A stretch of 64,000 nucleotides of DNA from Neobacillus piezotolerans (lineage in GTDB: Bacteria > Bacillota > Bacilli > Bacillales > Cytobacillaceae): contig NZ_QNQT01000001.1 of NCBI RefSeq assembly GCF_003362805.1, positions 930,001 to 994,000 of the forward strand, read 5' to 3'. The position numbers and the translations under genes were made by a program. Of this stretch, positions 26,433 through 35,662 are shown in pieces (position 1 is the stretch's first letter; each line of letters opens with the position of its first letter). Under the pieces are notes generated by a model that worked only from the letters and a program-made list of their open reading frames with translations, had not been told where the DNA came from and searched no databases.

Positions 26433-27377
26433 TTAACGGAGAATGTCCTCAATCGTGCCAACTACATCAGCAGAAAGCTTCACTCCGCTTGCTTTGACGT
26501 TTTCCTCGACCTGTGCCGGGCGGCTCGCGCCAATCAACGCGCTCGATACGCCTTCCTGGCGCAGGATCCATGCCAGGGCCAGTTGGGAGAGGCTTAAATC
26601 AAGCTCTGCAGCAACACCTTTCAGCTGCTCGACCTTATCAAGGTTTTCATCTGTTAACAGCCCGAAAAGGTTCGAATATCCTTCAACAGAAGCGCGGCTG
26701 CCTGCAGGAATGCCTTCACCTTTTTTGTATTTTCCGGTCAAAACTCCCTGTGCGAGAGGGGAGAACACAACCTGGCCAATGCCGTGCTTCATGCTGACCG
26801 GAAGCACTTCATTCTCGATATAGCGCTGCAGCATGCTGTACTTCGGCTGGTTTACGACAATCCGGTCAAGCAGTTTTTTATCGGCAAGGTGGACCGCTTC
26901 GGTAATTTGCTCGGCAGTCCATTCACTGACGCCGATATAAAGCACTTTACCCTGGCGGACAAGGTCATCCAGCGCGCGAAGCGTTTCCTCGAGCGGCGTT
27001 TCCTGGTCATAGCGGTGGCAATAGTACAGGTCGACATAATCGGTGCCGAGCCGCTTCAGGCTGGCGTTCGCCTGTTCGATAATGTGTTTCCGCGACAAGC
27101 CTTTATCATTCGGGCCTTCCCCCATTTTGCCAAACACTTTCGTGGCAAGCACATACGATTCACGTGGATACTTGCTCAGCGCCTTGCCGACCACTTTTTC
27201 AGCCGCGCCACGGATATAAACATTGGCCGTATCAAAAAAGTTGATTCCAAGCTCATACGCCTTGTCAATCGACGCCTCCGCGTTTTGTTCCTCAACGTAT
27301 CCTCCATACGTAAGCCAGCTCCCAAGGCTGATTTCACTAACTTTCAGCCCGGTTTTCCCCAACCTGCGGTATTCCAT
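26433..27377 (-). CDS. Aldo/keto reductase, K+-channel beta-subunit-like
   Basis: 314 residues beginning MEYRRLGKTGLKVSEISLGSW. Tetrad residues are in DTANVY (Asp, Tyr), LATKVFG (Lys) and YYCHRYD (His); the cofactor-binding end is ALIGASRPAQVEEN. This branch (KCAB/YghZ-like) reduces aldehydes such as methylglyoxal with NADPH. ATG 27377 is chosen over GTG 27386 because AAGGAG would abut the latter. It is a single gene with no obvious partner. Confidence 0.9.
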   Translation of the reverse strand: MEYRRLGKTGLKVSEISLGSWLTYGGYVEEQNAEASIDKAYELGINFFDTANVYIRGAAEKVVGKALSKYPRESYVLATKVFGKMGEGPNDKGLSRKHIIEQANASLKRLGTDYVDLYYCHRYDQETPLEETLRALDDLVRQGKVLYIGVSEWTAEQITEAVHLADKKLLDRIVVNQPKYSMLQRYIENEVLPVSMKHGIGQVVFSPLAQGVLTGKYKKGEGIPAGSRASVEGYSNLFGLLTDENLDKVEQLKGVAAELDLSLSQLALAWILRQEGVSSALIGASRPAQVEENVKASGVKLSADVVGTIEDILR

Positions 27378-27699
27378 CCCAATCACTCCTTATTTATTTC
27401 GATTTACGTAATAAACGTACTACATTGGAATTTTTATGTAAAGGAGGAAAGTTTTAAAAATAGAAGTTAAAGCATGTTAACATAATATCCTTATGGTGAA
27501 CATTTAAGGTCAAAACAGTCACTGGATCTCTAATGCAGTTTCGACAAAATTCGGGTAGTGACAGGCACTGTTCGTATTTTCACGTCAAAAGAGAACTGTC
27601 GCATTTTTGCTTGTCCACTTTAACCTGCAGGTGTTAGACTGAATGCGGAGCGTGAAAGTTGCAAATAAGCATTCATGATAGACAAAAGGGGGATTCGGC
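27378..27699. other. Intergenic region ahead of mtnA
   Basis: No gene. It contains the second copy of an 18-bp dispersed motif at 27557-27574. I looked for a SAM riboswitch, expected ahead of sulfur genes, and saw none. Confidence 0.5.
27557..27574 (+). repeat. 18-bp dispersed motif, copy 2
   Basis: AGTGACAGGCACTGTTCG, identical to 12360-12377, lies about 125 bases ahead of the mtnA start. Confidence 0.6.
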
Positions 27700-28746
27700 G
27701 TGGCTGAACCGTTGATTACGATTGAATGGAAAAATGATGGACTCACACTGATTGATCAAACTCTTTTACCAAATGAAATAGTATATGAAACATTTACAAC
27801 CGCTGAAGGCGTCTGGGACGCAATCCAGGTGATGAAAGTTCGCGGGGCACCGGCAATTGGAGTCGCCGCCGCATACGGTCTCTACATAGGAATCAAAGAT
27901 GCGTCCGAAGATTCCTATGATTCTTTTTCGAAAAAAGTAAAGGAAGTTTCCGCTTACCTCGCAACATCCCGCCCGACCGCGGTGAACCTGTTCTGGGCGC
28001 TGGAACGGATGGAGAACGCCGCTGAATCGCTAAAGAACCTGCCAATCCCCGAAATCAAGGCGAAACTGCTTGAAGAAGCGATTGCCATCCACAAGGAAGA
28101 TGAAGAAATCAACCGCAAAATCGGTGAATATGCACTTACTCTTATGAACGACGGAATGGGCCTCCTGACGCACTGCAACGCCGGTGCGCTTGCGACAACG
28201 AAGTACGGCACCGCAACCGCGCCAATGTACCTCGCGAAGGAAAAGGGCTGGGACATCAAGGTGTTTTCTGATGAAACTAGGCCGCGCCTCCAAGGGTCGA
28301 CTTTGACCGCGCTTGAACTGCAGCGAGCGGGGATTGATGTAACCGTCATCACCGACAGCATGGCTGCGGTTGTCATGTCACAGGGTAAGATCGACGCCGT
28401 CATCGTCGGCACCGACCGTGTCGCAGCGAACGGCGATGTTGCGAACAAAGTCGGTACGCTTGGCGTTTCCATCCTCGCCAAACACTACGGCATACCGTTC
28501 TATGTCGCCGCGCCGACACCGACAATCGACATGCGCACAGAGACCGGCAAGGACATCCCGATTGAGGAGCGCCATGCCCACGAAGTCATTAACCGTTTCG
28601 GGCAATTCTCCGCGCCGTATGACATACAGGTCTACAACCCTGCCTTCGACGTCACGCCGCACGAGAACGTAACGGCCATCATCACCGAAAAAGGCATTGT
28701 CCGCGCGCCGTACAAAGAAAACCTGAAAAAAATTTTTCAAGACTAA
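27700..28746 (+). CDS. mtnA: S-methyl-5-thioribose-1-phosphate isomerase family (MtnA/DrdI type)
   Basis: 348 residues, full length. It converts an aldose 1-phosphate (methylthioribose- or 5-deoxyribose-1-phosphate) to the ketose. The active-site Cys is in [10 protein letters not shown] and the Asp in [22 protein letters not shown] binds substrate. GTG start follows AAAAGGGGG. The next gene is a FucA-type aldolase rather than the mtnW/mtnX/mtnB enzymes of the classical methionine salvage pathway, so the shunt that splits the ketose phosphate into DHAP and an aldehyde is more likely. Confidence 0.92.
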   Translation: MAEPLITIEWKNDGLTLIDQTLLPNEIVYETFTTAEGVWDAIQVMKVRGAPAIGVAAAYGLYIGIKDASEDSYDSFSKKVKEVSAYLATSRPTAVNLFWALERMENAAESLKNLPIPEIKAKLLEEAIAIHKEDEEINRKIGEYALTLMNDGMGLLTHCNAGALATTKYGTATAPMYLAKEKGWDIKVFSDETRPRLQGSTLTALELQRAGIDVTVITDSMAAVVMSQGKIDAVIVGTDRVAANGDVANKVGTLGVSILAKHYGIPFYVAAPTPTIDMRTETGKDIPIEERHAHEVINRFGQFSAPYDIQVYNPAFDVTPHENVTAIITEKGIVRAPYKENLKKIFQD

Positions 28747-28851
28747 ACCTTCTTTTGGGAAAATTGGCCCACACCAGCTGAAACCATCTTTAATCCCGCT
28801 GGGCCATGCAAAACGTTTATCTTATCCTATTAAAAAGGCGGTAGATTCCGC

Positions 28852-29493
28852 ATGCTGCTTCAAAATGAAAGAGAGCAAATCGTTGAATACGGAAAAAAAC
28901 TGATTACAAGCGGGCTGACAAAAGGGACAGGCGGCAACATCTCGATTTTTAACAGAGAAAAAAGCCTGGCAGCCATCAGCCCGAGCGGACTGGATTATTT
29001 TGAAACGAAGCCGGAAGATATCGTCGTTGTGGATCTTGATGGCAAAGTAGTCGATGGTGCCCGCAATCCGTCAAGCGAGCTGGAAATGCATTTAATTTTT
29101 TTCCGGAAACGGGATGACATTGACGCGCTTGTGCACACCCATTCGCCGTTCGCGAAAACAATTGCTTCGCTTAGATGGGAGCTGCCGGCTGTTTCCTATC
29201 TCGTTGCCTACGCGGGGCCAAATGTGCGCTGCTCGGAATACGCGACTTTCGGGACGAAGGAACTCGCCGAAGCGGCTTTCAAAGGGATGGAAGACCGTCG
29301 CGCGGTCCTGCTCGCAAACCACGGATTAATCGCCGGCGCGAACAATATCGCGACCGCGTTTACGATCGCTGAAGAAATTGAGTTTTGCGCCCAAATCTAC
29401 TACCAGACGAAAGCCATTGGCGAACCGGTCCTCTTGCCTGAAGAGGAAATGGCCGTACTCGCTGATAAGTTCAAAACGTACGGACAAAAGTAA
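28852..29493 (+). CDS. Class II aldolase, L-fuculose-phosphate aldolase family
   Basis: 213 residues with the zinc-aldolase fold: GTGGNIS phosphate loop, SPSGLDYF, SSELEMHL (catalytic Glu) and the HTHSPFA plus ANHGLI zinc histidines. It cleaves a ketose 1-phosphate to DHAP and an aldehyde. Position just after the MtnA-type isomerase (105-base gap) matches the DrdA or Ald2 role in 5-deoxyribose or methylthioribose disposal known from B. thuringiensis and some proteobacteria. The kinase or phosphorylase step is not in the window. A terminator closes the operon. Confidence 0.88.
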   Translation: MLLQNEREQIVEYGKKLITSGLTKGTGGNISIFNREKSLAAISPSGLDYFETKPEDIVVVDLDGKVVDGARNPSSELEMHLIFFRKRDDIDALVHTHSPFAKTIASLRWELPAVSYLVAYAGPNVRCSEYATFGTKELAEAAFKGMEDRRAVLLANHGLIAGANNIATAFTIAEEIEFCAQIYYQTKAIGEPVLLPEEEMAVLADKFKTYGQK

Positions 29494-29501
29494 GGCCATC
29501 G

Positions 29502-29539
29502 AAAAGGCAAGGAGTTTACAAGGCTCCTTGCCTTTTTAC
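29502..29539 (+). terminator. Terminator of the mtnA-aldolase operon
   Basis: A 13-bp perfect stem aaaaggcaaggag/ctccttgcctttt and TTT tail. Confidence 0.93.
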
Positions 29540-29658
29540 TATGCTAATTTATTGTTTCTAGGATTGAATACATATGATACCATTAAATTAACAAATATCG
29601 CCAAATGTCCGCGGGACAACTTTTCCCCTAGAGAGGGATTGGAATGAGGAGAGTTCCT

Positions 29659-29847
29659 ATGAAGAAAGACTCTAAAATCGCCTTATCTGTTTCCTTAATC
29701 GTTTTAATTGGCTTTCCATTATTATTCTTCTTCGTTTCACTTGTTACAGGACAATGGCATTATCTATTATGGAGCCTTCCGCCTTCCTTTACTGCAGGTT
29801 TTACCGGCTTGGTGCTGACACTTAATCAGATAAGGAAAAAAGGTTAA
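29659..29847 (+). CDS. Small two-helix membrane protein
   Basis: 62 residues starting MKKDSKIALSVSLIVLIG, with two hydrophobic helices (about 7-30 and 38-56) and a basic C-terminal tail (NQIRKKG). The ATG at 29659 follows GAGGAGAG. It is not recognised as any named family. It forms a unit with its own terminator between the aldolase gene and ppc. Confidence 0.65.
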   Translation: MKKDSKIALSVSLIVLIGFPLLFFFVSLVTGQWHYLLWSLPPSFTAGFTGLVLTLNQIRKKG

Positions 29848-29865
29848 AATTCGGCCTCATAAATA

Positions 29866-29898
29866 GGACTTTCAATGAATATTGAGAGTTCTTTTTTA
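29866..29898 (+). terminator. Terminator of the small membrane protein gene
   Basis: Stem ggactttcaat/attgagagttc (two G-T pairs) and TTTTTT tail. Confidence 0.82.
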
Positions 29899-29910
29899 TT
29901 TATTTAAAAA

Positions 29911-29956
29911 ATGTTCATTAACAAATCGTTCTAGTGATATGTTAATGAATGAACAA
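29911..29956. promoter_or_regulatory. Dyad upstream of ppc, candidate operator
   Basis: ATGTTCATTAACA and TGTTAATGAATGAACA are near-inverted copies (the right arm carries four extra bases) about 65 bases ahead of the ppc start. The A/T-rich dyad shows no T tail. Confidence 0.45.
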
Positions 29957-30021
29957 AAATGGACTTTCATGCTATAGTAATATAAAACTTTTTGTAATGC
30001 AGTGTGTAGGAAGGTGAGACG

Positions 30022-32778
30022 ATGGCAGATTTGAAAGCAAATGACAGCAGCCTTCCGCTAAGGCGGGATGTCAAAATGATGGGGAATATCCTTGGGGAAA
30101 TTCTTCTGTACAACGGCGGGCAGGAACTCTTTGAAACGGTTGAGAAACTCAGGCTAAAATTCAAGATGCTCCGCGAGTCGTTCGAGAATGAAATATATGA
30201 AGGCGTGAAACGGGAAATTTCCGGGTTGGATCCGAAATTGAGGAAGCAGGTAATCAGGGCCTTCTCCGTTTATTTTCATTTAATCAACATCGCTGAACAG
30301 AACCACCGGATCCGGAGGCGCCGCGAATATCAGTTGAAGGAAGATTCGAACAAGCAGCCGGGCTCGATTGAAAATGCAATCCATTCATTGAGGGAGCATA
30401 GCATCGGCGCCGAGGTCATTAAAAAGGTGCTCGACGGAATGTCGCTTGAACTCGTCATCACCGCGCACCCGACCGAAGCGACTAAGCGGTCCATCCTCGA
30501 AATCCAGAAGCGGATTGCCGACCTCCTTAAGAGCCTCGAAAATCCTCTATTGTCAAAAAAAGAGCGTAAAAAGATAGAAGGCAGCCTGTTTAACGAGGTG
30601 GCGGCCCTTTGGCAGACAGATGAACTCCGTGACAGGAAACCGACCGTCATCGATGAAGTGCGGAATGGCCTCTATTACTTCGATCATACACTTTTTAACG
30701 TACTCCCTGAAATCCATCAGGAGGTCGAGGAAAGCCTGGCGGAGCAATATCCTGAAGAAGTGTGGAAAGTTCCGACATTCCTCCGCTTTGGCTCATGGAT
30801 TGGCGGCGACCGTGACGGCAACCCGCATGTCACATCCGATGTGACGTGGGAAACGCTAATCAGGCAGCGGAAGCTTGTACTAAAAAAATACCGCGAAGTG
30901 CTGGTCGAATTAATGAGGCGCTTCAGCCAATCGACTTCCCGAGTTAATGTAAGCGATGAGTTAATACAATCGGTCGCTCGGGATGAAGAGGAATTTTTGC
31001 CGGAGGACAAACGCTGGAATGTCGCCGAGGAACAATACCGCAGGAAATTCGCGATCATAATTGAACGCGTCCGCCAGGTTGGCAAGGATGATACAGGCTA
31101 CAAACAGCCTGAGGAGCTGCTCGCCGACCTTGAAATGATCAGGCGCAGTATTTACCAGCACCACCCGGCAAACCATGAACTGAAGCTTTTGGAAAAATTG
31201 ATCAGGCAGGTGAAGCTATTTGGCTTCCATCTTGCGACACTTGATATCCGAAACCATAGCGGAGAGCACGAAGCCGCCATGACGGAAATTCTTCGGAAGG
31301 TCGGCATCGCGGAGGATTACAAATCGCTTACCGAAGAGGAAAAGCAGGAACTACTTCAGCGGCTGCTCGCAGACCCAAGGCCGGTTTTGCTTTTAAACGA
31401 AGATTATTCAAAAGAAACGCAAGAAATGGTCAATGTATTCCAATTAATTAAGAAGGCGCACGAAGAGTTCGGCAGGCAGGCGATCACTGTTTACCTTGTC
31501 AGCATGACCCAGTCTGTAAGCGACCTGCTTGAGGTGCTTGTCCTTGCAAAAGAAGCGGGCATTTATAGGCTGCATGCCGACGGTACAGTCGAGTCCTATT
31601 TAAATGTTGGGCCGTTGCTAGAAACAATCGATGACCTGACCGCGGGACCGAAAATCATTGAAACCTTGTTCAATATGCCGGTATACCGGAATCACTTAGC
31701 AATGCTAGGGAACCAACAGGAAATCATGCTTGGCTACTCGGACGGCAGCAAGGACGGCGGCACGTTAACCGCCAACTGGAAGCTGTACAAGGCCCAGCTT
31801 GAAATCCATGAAATGGCCAAGAAATATAACATCCGTCTGAAATTCTTCCATGGGCGCGGCGGTTCGCTTGGCCGTGGGGGCGGCCCGTTGAACAGAAGCT
31901 TGCTGTCGCAGCCAGCGGAAACGTTTGGCGATGGCATCAAGATTACCGAACAAGGGGAAGTGCTTTCCTCCCGTTACCTATTGGAGGACATCGCCTACAG
32001 GAGTCTTGAACAGGCAACGTCGACGATGCTCGAAGTCGCGGCCCACGTTTCAACAGAATCCGAACAGGAAATCCGGGATGCGCGCTTTGTCCGCGCGATT
32101 GAGGAAATATCTGCGGCATCGCTGTCGAAATACCAGGCGCTTGTTTTCAAGGACAAGGACTTCCTGACGTATTTCAATGAGGCGACGCCTCTACATGAAG
32201 TTGGCGAGCTGAACATCGGTTCGAGGCCAATGGCGAGGAAAAACAGCGCCAAATTCGAAAACCTGCGCGCCATCCCATGGGTATTCGCCTGGACACAAAG
32301 CCGGCAGCTACTGCCGGGCTGGTATGCGGCGGGCACGGGGCTGGAGAGCTTTGCAAGTAAAAGTGAAGAGAACCTGGCGTTGCTTCGTGAAATGTATGCA
32401 AAGTGGCCGTTTTTCCGTTCGACAATCGATAACCTCCAGATGGCGCTCATGAAGGCGGACATCACGACCGCCAGGCAATACGCGGCTCTTGTGGAGGATA
32501 CGGAAATTAGGGATCGGATTTTTGGCAACATTGAGGACGAGTACAACCGGACGAAAGAGATCCTGCTTGCGATCACGGAGGATGAAGAATTGCTAGACCA
32601 TTCCCCGAACATCCGCGACTCCGTCAAGCGACGCAATCCCTACGTTGACCCGCTCAACTTCATTCAGGTCGGACTGATTAAAGAACTTCGGAAAATGGAC
32701 GAGCCTGATGAGGAGCTTATGACCCAAGTGCTGCTCACAATAAGTGGAATCGCCGCGGGGCTAAGGAATACAGGTTGA
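30022..32778 (+). CDS. ppc: Phosphoenolpyruvate carboxylase
   Basis: 918 residues, full-length bacterial-type PEPC. It makes oxaloacetate from PEP and bicarbonate to refill the TCA cycle. Catalytic segments are all present: VITAHPTEATKRS (His), GSWIGGDRDGNPHVT, GYSDGSKDGG, FHGRGGSLGRGGGP (mobile loop) and the C-terminal ISGIAAGLRNTG. The ATG follows GGAAGGTGAG. B. subtilis relies on pyruvate carboxylase and lacks this gene, so it helps to place the organism outside that group. It is monocistronic. Confidence 0.97.
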   Translation: MADLKANDSSLPLRRDVKMMGNILGEILLYNGGQELFETVEKLRLKFKMLRESFENEIYEGVKREISGLDPKLRKQVIRAFSVYFHLINIAEQNHRIRRRREYQLKEDSNKQPGSIENAIHSLREHSIGAEVIKKVLDGMSLELVITAHPTEATKRSILEIQKRIADLLKSLENPLLSKKERKKIEGSLFNEVAALWQTDELRDRKPTVIDEVRNGLYYFDHTLFNVLPEIHQEVEESLAEQYPEEVWKVPTFLRFGSWIGGDRDGNPHVTSDVTWETLIRQRKLVLKKYREVLVELMRRFSQSTSRVNVSDELIQSVARDEEEFLPEDKRWNVAEEQYRRKFAIIIERVRQVGKDDTGYKQPEELLADLEMIRRSIYQHHPANHELKLLEKLIRQVKLFGFHLATLDIRNHSGEHEAAMTEILRKVGIAEDYKSLTEEEKQELLQRLLADPRPVLLLNEDYSKETQEMVNVFQLIKKAHEEFGRQAITVYLVSMTQSVSDLLEVLVLAKEAGIYRLHADGTVESYLNVGPLLETIDDLTAGPKIIETLFNMPVYRNHLAMLGNQQEIMLGYSDGSKDGGTLTANWKLYKAQLEIHEMAKKYNIRLKFFHGRGGSLGRGGGPLNRSLLSQPAETFGDGIKITEQGEVLSSRYLLEDIAYRSLEQATSTMLEVAAHVSTESEQEIRDARFVRAIEEISAASLSKYQALVFKDKDFLTYFNEATPLHEVGELNIGSRPMARKNSAKFENLRAIPWVFAWTQSRQLLPGWYAAGTGLESFASKSEENLALLREMYAKWPFFRSTIDNLQMALMKADITTARQYAALVEDTEIRDRIFGNIEDEYNRTKEILLAITEDEELLDHSPNIRDSVKRRNPYVDPLNFIQVGLIKELRKMDEPDEELMTQVLLTISGIAAGLRNTG

Positions 32779-32805
32779 TAAGTTAAGGCTGGCTGTTGTC
32801 GGTCA

Positions 32806-32842
32806 GAGGGAGGGGCACTTTTACAAGTGTCCCTTCCTTGCG
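32806..32842 (+). terminator. Hairpin after ppc, probable terminator
   Basis: A long stem gagggaggggcactt/aagtgtcccttcctt; the T tail is weak, so efficiency is uncertain. Confidence 0.55.
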
Positions 32843-33140
32843 TTCGGAATCAGGGGATTGGCGGGGTTTAAATTACATTGACTCCAAATAATATAGCAAA
32901 GCGATTCCCCCACACAGTCTCTACATTGCCAATACGAAAGAAACGGGCAATTTTACGAAAAGCCGGCTGGAAAAAGCTTTAGTTTGAAGAAATACAACGT
33001 TTTTTAATCAAAAAGGTTGATGCGCTAGGGTTGTGGATGTCTGGACTTTCGTTCACCTTGAAATTTAAAAAATGGGGTCGAATTCCAGTTTGCAAAGTTG
33101 CCAGCGTCGTTTATCTTGTGTTTCGGCACTAAAACTCAAT
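32843..33140. other. Intergenic region without recognised gene
   Basis: About 300 bases; no open frame with a ribosome site. It leads into the second 52-bp repeat array. Confidence 0.5.
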
Positions 33141-33345
33141 TTCGCGTGACATTTAAAGGGCAAAACCCGGTTTGAATGTCCGTCAACAACCATTTGCGTG
33201 ACATTTAAAGGGCAAAACCCGGTTCGAATGTCAGTCAAACTCAATTTGCGTGACATTTAAAGGTCCAAACCCGGTTTGAATGTCAGTCAAACTCAATTTG
33301 CGTGACATTTAAAGGTCCAAACCCGGTTTGAATGTCACGAATGCC
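33141..33345. repeat. Second 52-bp-period palindromic array, four units
   Basis: TGACATT starts at 33147, 33199, 33251 and 33303, an exact 52-bp period. Each unit carries GCGTGACATT and AATGTCA arms with an inner GGG/CCC pairing (aaagggcaaaacccggttt). Period and outer stem equal those of the array at 1-358, while the loop and linker differ. Confidence 0.88.
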
Positions 33346-33371
33346 CGGATTCCCGAAATCAATGGAAACTT

Positions 33372-33406
33372 AAAAAGAGAGGAAGCCGAACCAACGGCTT
33401 CCTCTT
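33372..33406 (-). terminator. Terminator of the VOC protein gene
   Basis: Stem agaggaagccg/cggcttcctct with a seven-base loop and a T-rich minus-strand tail. Confidence 0.88.
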
Positions 33407-33417
33407 TCTTCATCACC

Positions 33418-33834
33418 TTACTGCTGACCTTTTTCAAAGTTCAGATCCCAAATAATCCCGAATTCATCGCGAACTTTGCCGTATTTCGCGCCCCAGAAGG
33501 TGTCCTGCAATTCCATGTACACAGAGCCGCTTCTCGAAAGTGCTTCGTAGGCGCTGTTGATTTCTTCTTCGCTCTCGAATTCAAGGACAAGCGAAACATT
33601 GTTCCCTGCTGTTACATCGCGGCCAGGGCCCGCGTCTGAGACCATGATCACAAGCTCGCCGATCCGCAGGCGGCCATGGATCAGCAGGTCATCGGCGCCT
33701 GGCGGGGTTGGGAAATCTGCTTCCCCGTACGTTTTTAGCTGCTCAAGTTCACCGCCGAATATCTCTTGGTACCTTTCCAACGCGGCCCTTGCATTTCCAT
33801 TAAAGCTCAAATAAGGCGTAATCACCTGTTTCAT
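33418..33834 (-). CDS. VOC family protein, PhnB/glyoxalase-like
   Basis: 138 residues with the PhnB-like layout: ITPYLSFNGNARAALERYQEIFGGEL at the N terminus and a C-terminal VRDEFGIIWDLNFE repeat half. The usual metal ligands of glyoxalases are only partly present, as in most PhnB-like proteins, so a specific reaction cannot be named. AAAGGAGTGAG lies ahead of the ATG. It is a single gene. Confidence 0.87.
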   Translation of the reverse strand: MKQVITPYLSFNGNARAALERYQEIFGGELEQLKTYGEADFPTPPGADDLLIHGRLRIGELVIMVSDAGPGRDVTAGNNVSLVLEFESEEEINSAYEALSRSGSVYMELQDTFWGAKYGKVRDEFGIIWDLNFEKGQQ

Positions 33835-33937
33835 AAACGCTCACTCCTTTGAAAAATAGTTCTTTATATAGTTTCCCTAATAAGTTTTGGATTCCTGCAC
33901 AACACTAAATATTATTTGAAAAAAGGCGGGAATGCAT

Positions 33938-34672
33938 ATGAAAAAACGTATCCTGTTACTGACGGCTTGGCTGATGATTCTGTTTCCAGCAACGACACTT
34001 GCGCAAAAGAAAATCCCGATTCTTGTGTACCATTCGATCGCGGAGTTCAAAGGCACGGGGCAGAAGGAGCTATATGTGACGCCGGAAAACTTTCAAAAAC
34101 AAATGGAATACTTAAAAGCGAACAGTTTTACACCGCTAACGTTTGAACGCTGGGAAGAAGCGGGTCGGATTGCCAAACCAATCTTCATAACGATAGACGA
34201 CGGCTATAAGAACAACCTGAGTGTGGCAACCATTTTTTCAAAAATAAGTGGTGCAACGTTCCAGCCGGCAGCGACTTTGTTTATCATTTCGGACTTTGTT
34301 GGGAACAGGAATCGTTTGTCTGAAAAGGATTTGCGTCAGCTTGCGGCTTCCGGGATGTTCTCGGTCCAATCACATACGGCCACCCACCCGGATTTGACGA
34401 AAATTGCGAACTACGAGTATGAGCTTTGGGAATCGAAACGGAAAATCGAGCGGATCACCGGCAAGCCGGTGATTGCGATTTCGTATCCTTACGGAAATGC
34501 GAACCGTAAAGTGATCAACGAAACAAAAAAGTACTACCAATTTGGTTTGACGACAACGCCGGGGCCTTTTGTCAAAAGAAATAAGCCAAATGAGAATTAT
34601 GAGCTTCCGCGGACGTATGTGAAATATTCGACCACCCTGGAGGAGTTTGCAAGGATAGCTGCTGGGGAATAA
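33938..34672 (+). CDS. Secreted polysaccharide deacetylase (NodB domain)
   Basis: 244 residues with an N-terminal signal peptide (MKKRILLLTAWLMILFPATTLAQ). The NodB fold shows ITIDDGYKNN (catalytic Asp and metal Asp) and VQSHTATHPDL (metal His pair), with ISYPYGNAN as the third motif. Family members remove acetyl groups from peptidoglycan, chitin or biofilm glycans outside the cell. ATG 33938 fits the AAAAGGCGGG site better than the ATG two codons earlier. Confidence 0.9.
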   Translation: MKKRILLLTAWLMILFPATTLAQKKIPILVYHSIAEFKGTGQKELYVTPENFQKQMEYLKANSFTPLTFERWEEAGRIAKPIFITIDDGYKNNLSVATIFSKISGATFQPAATLFIISDFVGNRNRLSEKDLRQLAASGMFSVQSHTATHPDLTKIANYEYELWESKRKIERITGKPVIAISYPYGNANRKVINETKKYYQFGLTTTPGPFVKRNKPNENYELPRTYVKYSTTLEEFARIAAGE

Positions 34673-34769
34673 GGGGAGCAGCGGTCTACCTAGGCATAAC
34701 AATTTCATCGACTTTCGGAACGTGTTAAGATGGACACTAGAACAACAGAGAGAATTTGGGGTGTAAGAT

Positions 34770-35516
34770 ATGGAAAAGGGCAAAATGGACATCAAATTAA
34801 TAGCGTTGGATATGGACGGAACCCTTTTGAATGACGGCCATCAGGTTTCGGACGAAAATCAGAAGGCGATCCGGGAGGCGGAGGCGAAAGGGGTTAAGGT
34901 CGTCCTCAGCACAGGACGCAACTTGGCGACATGCCGGGACTATGCTGTTTCCCTTGAATTGTCTTCGTACCTTGTTACGATAAACGGAGCGGAAATCTGG
35001 AGCCCTGAGGGCGAGCTTGTCGAGCGAAATCCGGTAAGCCTGCCGCTGATGGAATGGATGTACGGGCTTTCGAAAAAGTATAATACGCATTTCTGGGCAA
35101 TCAGCACGGAGCGGGTTTACCGAAAGGAGATGCCGGAAAATTTGGCCGACCATGAGTGGCTGAAGTTCGGATTCGATATTCCTGATGATGAAGTGCGGGA
35201 AGTTGTTTTGAAGCTGCTTCGTGATAAAAAGGAACTGGAGATCAGCAACTCAGCCCCAACCAATATCGAGGTCAACGCAATCGGGATCAATAAAGCAGAA
35301 GCTCTTAAGAAGGTGTGCGGGTTCCTTGGAATCGGCATGGAAAATGTCATGGCGGTTGGCGACAGCATGAACGATATGATGATGATCAAGGAAGCCGGCC
35401 TCGGGGTCGCGATGGGGAACGCCCAGCCCGTCATCAAGGATGAAGCGGATTGGGTAACGGCCACGAACAATGAATCAGGGGTCGCGAAGGCAATCGAGGA
35501 ATGGGTTTTAAATTAG
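34770..35516 (+). CDS. Cof-type HAD-IIB phosphatase
   Basis: 248 residues. HAD motif I is ALDMDGTLL, motif II LSTGR, motif III around NKAEALKK and motif IV VAVGDSMNDMMMIKEAG. The C2B cap (about 85-170) is shorter than in most Cof proteins. It probably dephosphorylates a sugar or cofactor phosphate in the cytoplasm. GGGGTG stands ahead of ATG 34770; ATG 34785 is possible. Confidence 0.9.
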   Translation: MEKGKMDIKLIALDMDGTLLNDGHQVSDENQKAIREAEAKGVKVVLSTGRNLATCRDYAVSLELSSYLVTINGAEIWSPEGELVERNPVSLPLMEWMYGLSKKYNTHFWAISTERVYRKEMPENLADHEWLKFGFDIPDDEVREVVLKLLRDKKELEISNSAPTNIEVNAIGINKAEALKKVCGFLGIGMENVMAVGDSMNDMMMIKEAGLGVAMGNAQPVIKDEADWVTATNNESGVAKAIEEWVLN

Positions 35517-35662
35517 TAAATTGACATGTGCCCCTCGCCGTAAGCGGGGGGTTTGCTATTTGGTAAGAACGTTCCTGGCCCTAAGCATATTAAGGATGGA
35601 TTGTGCATAACGTATTTTCTGAATGTTAAAGTAAATCCACCACATAATAGGGGGCGTTAAGT

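Noticed and set aside
27378-27699. SAM riboswitch ahead of mtnA
   Set aside because: No conserved SAM-I core or terminator is visible in the region.
33065-33256. Minus-strand small gene in the second 52-bp array
   Set aside because: It is a by-product of the repeat units with no start signal.
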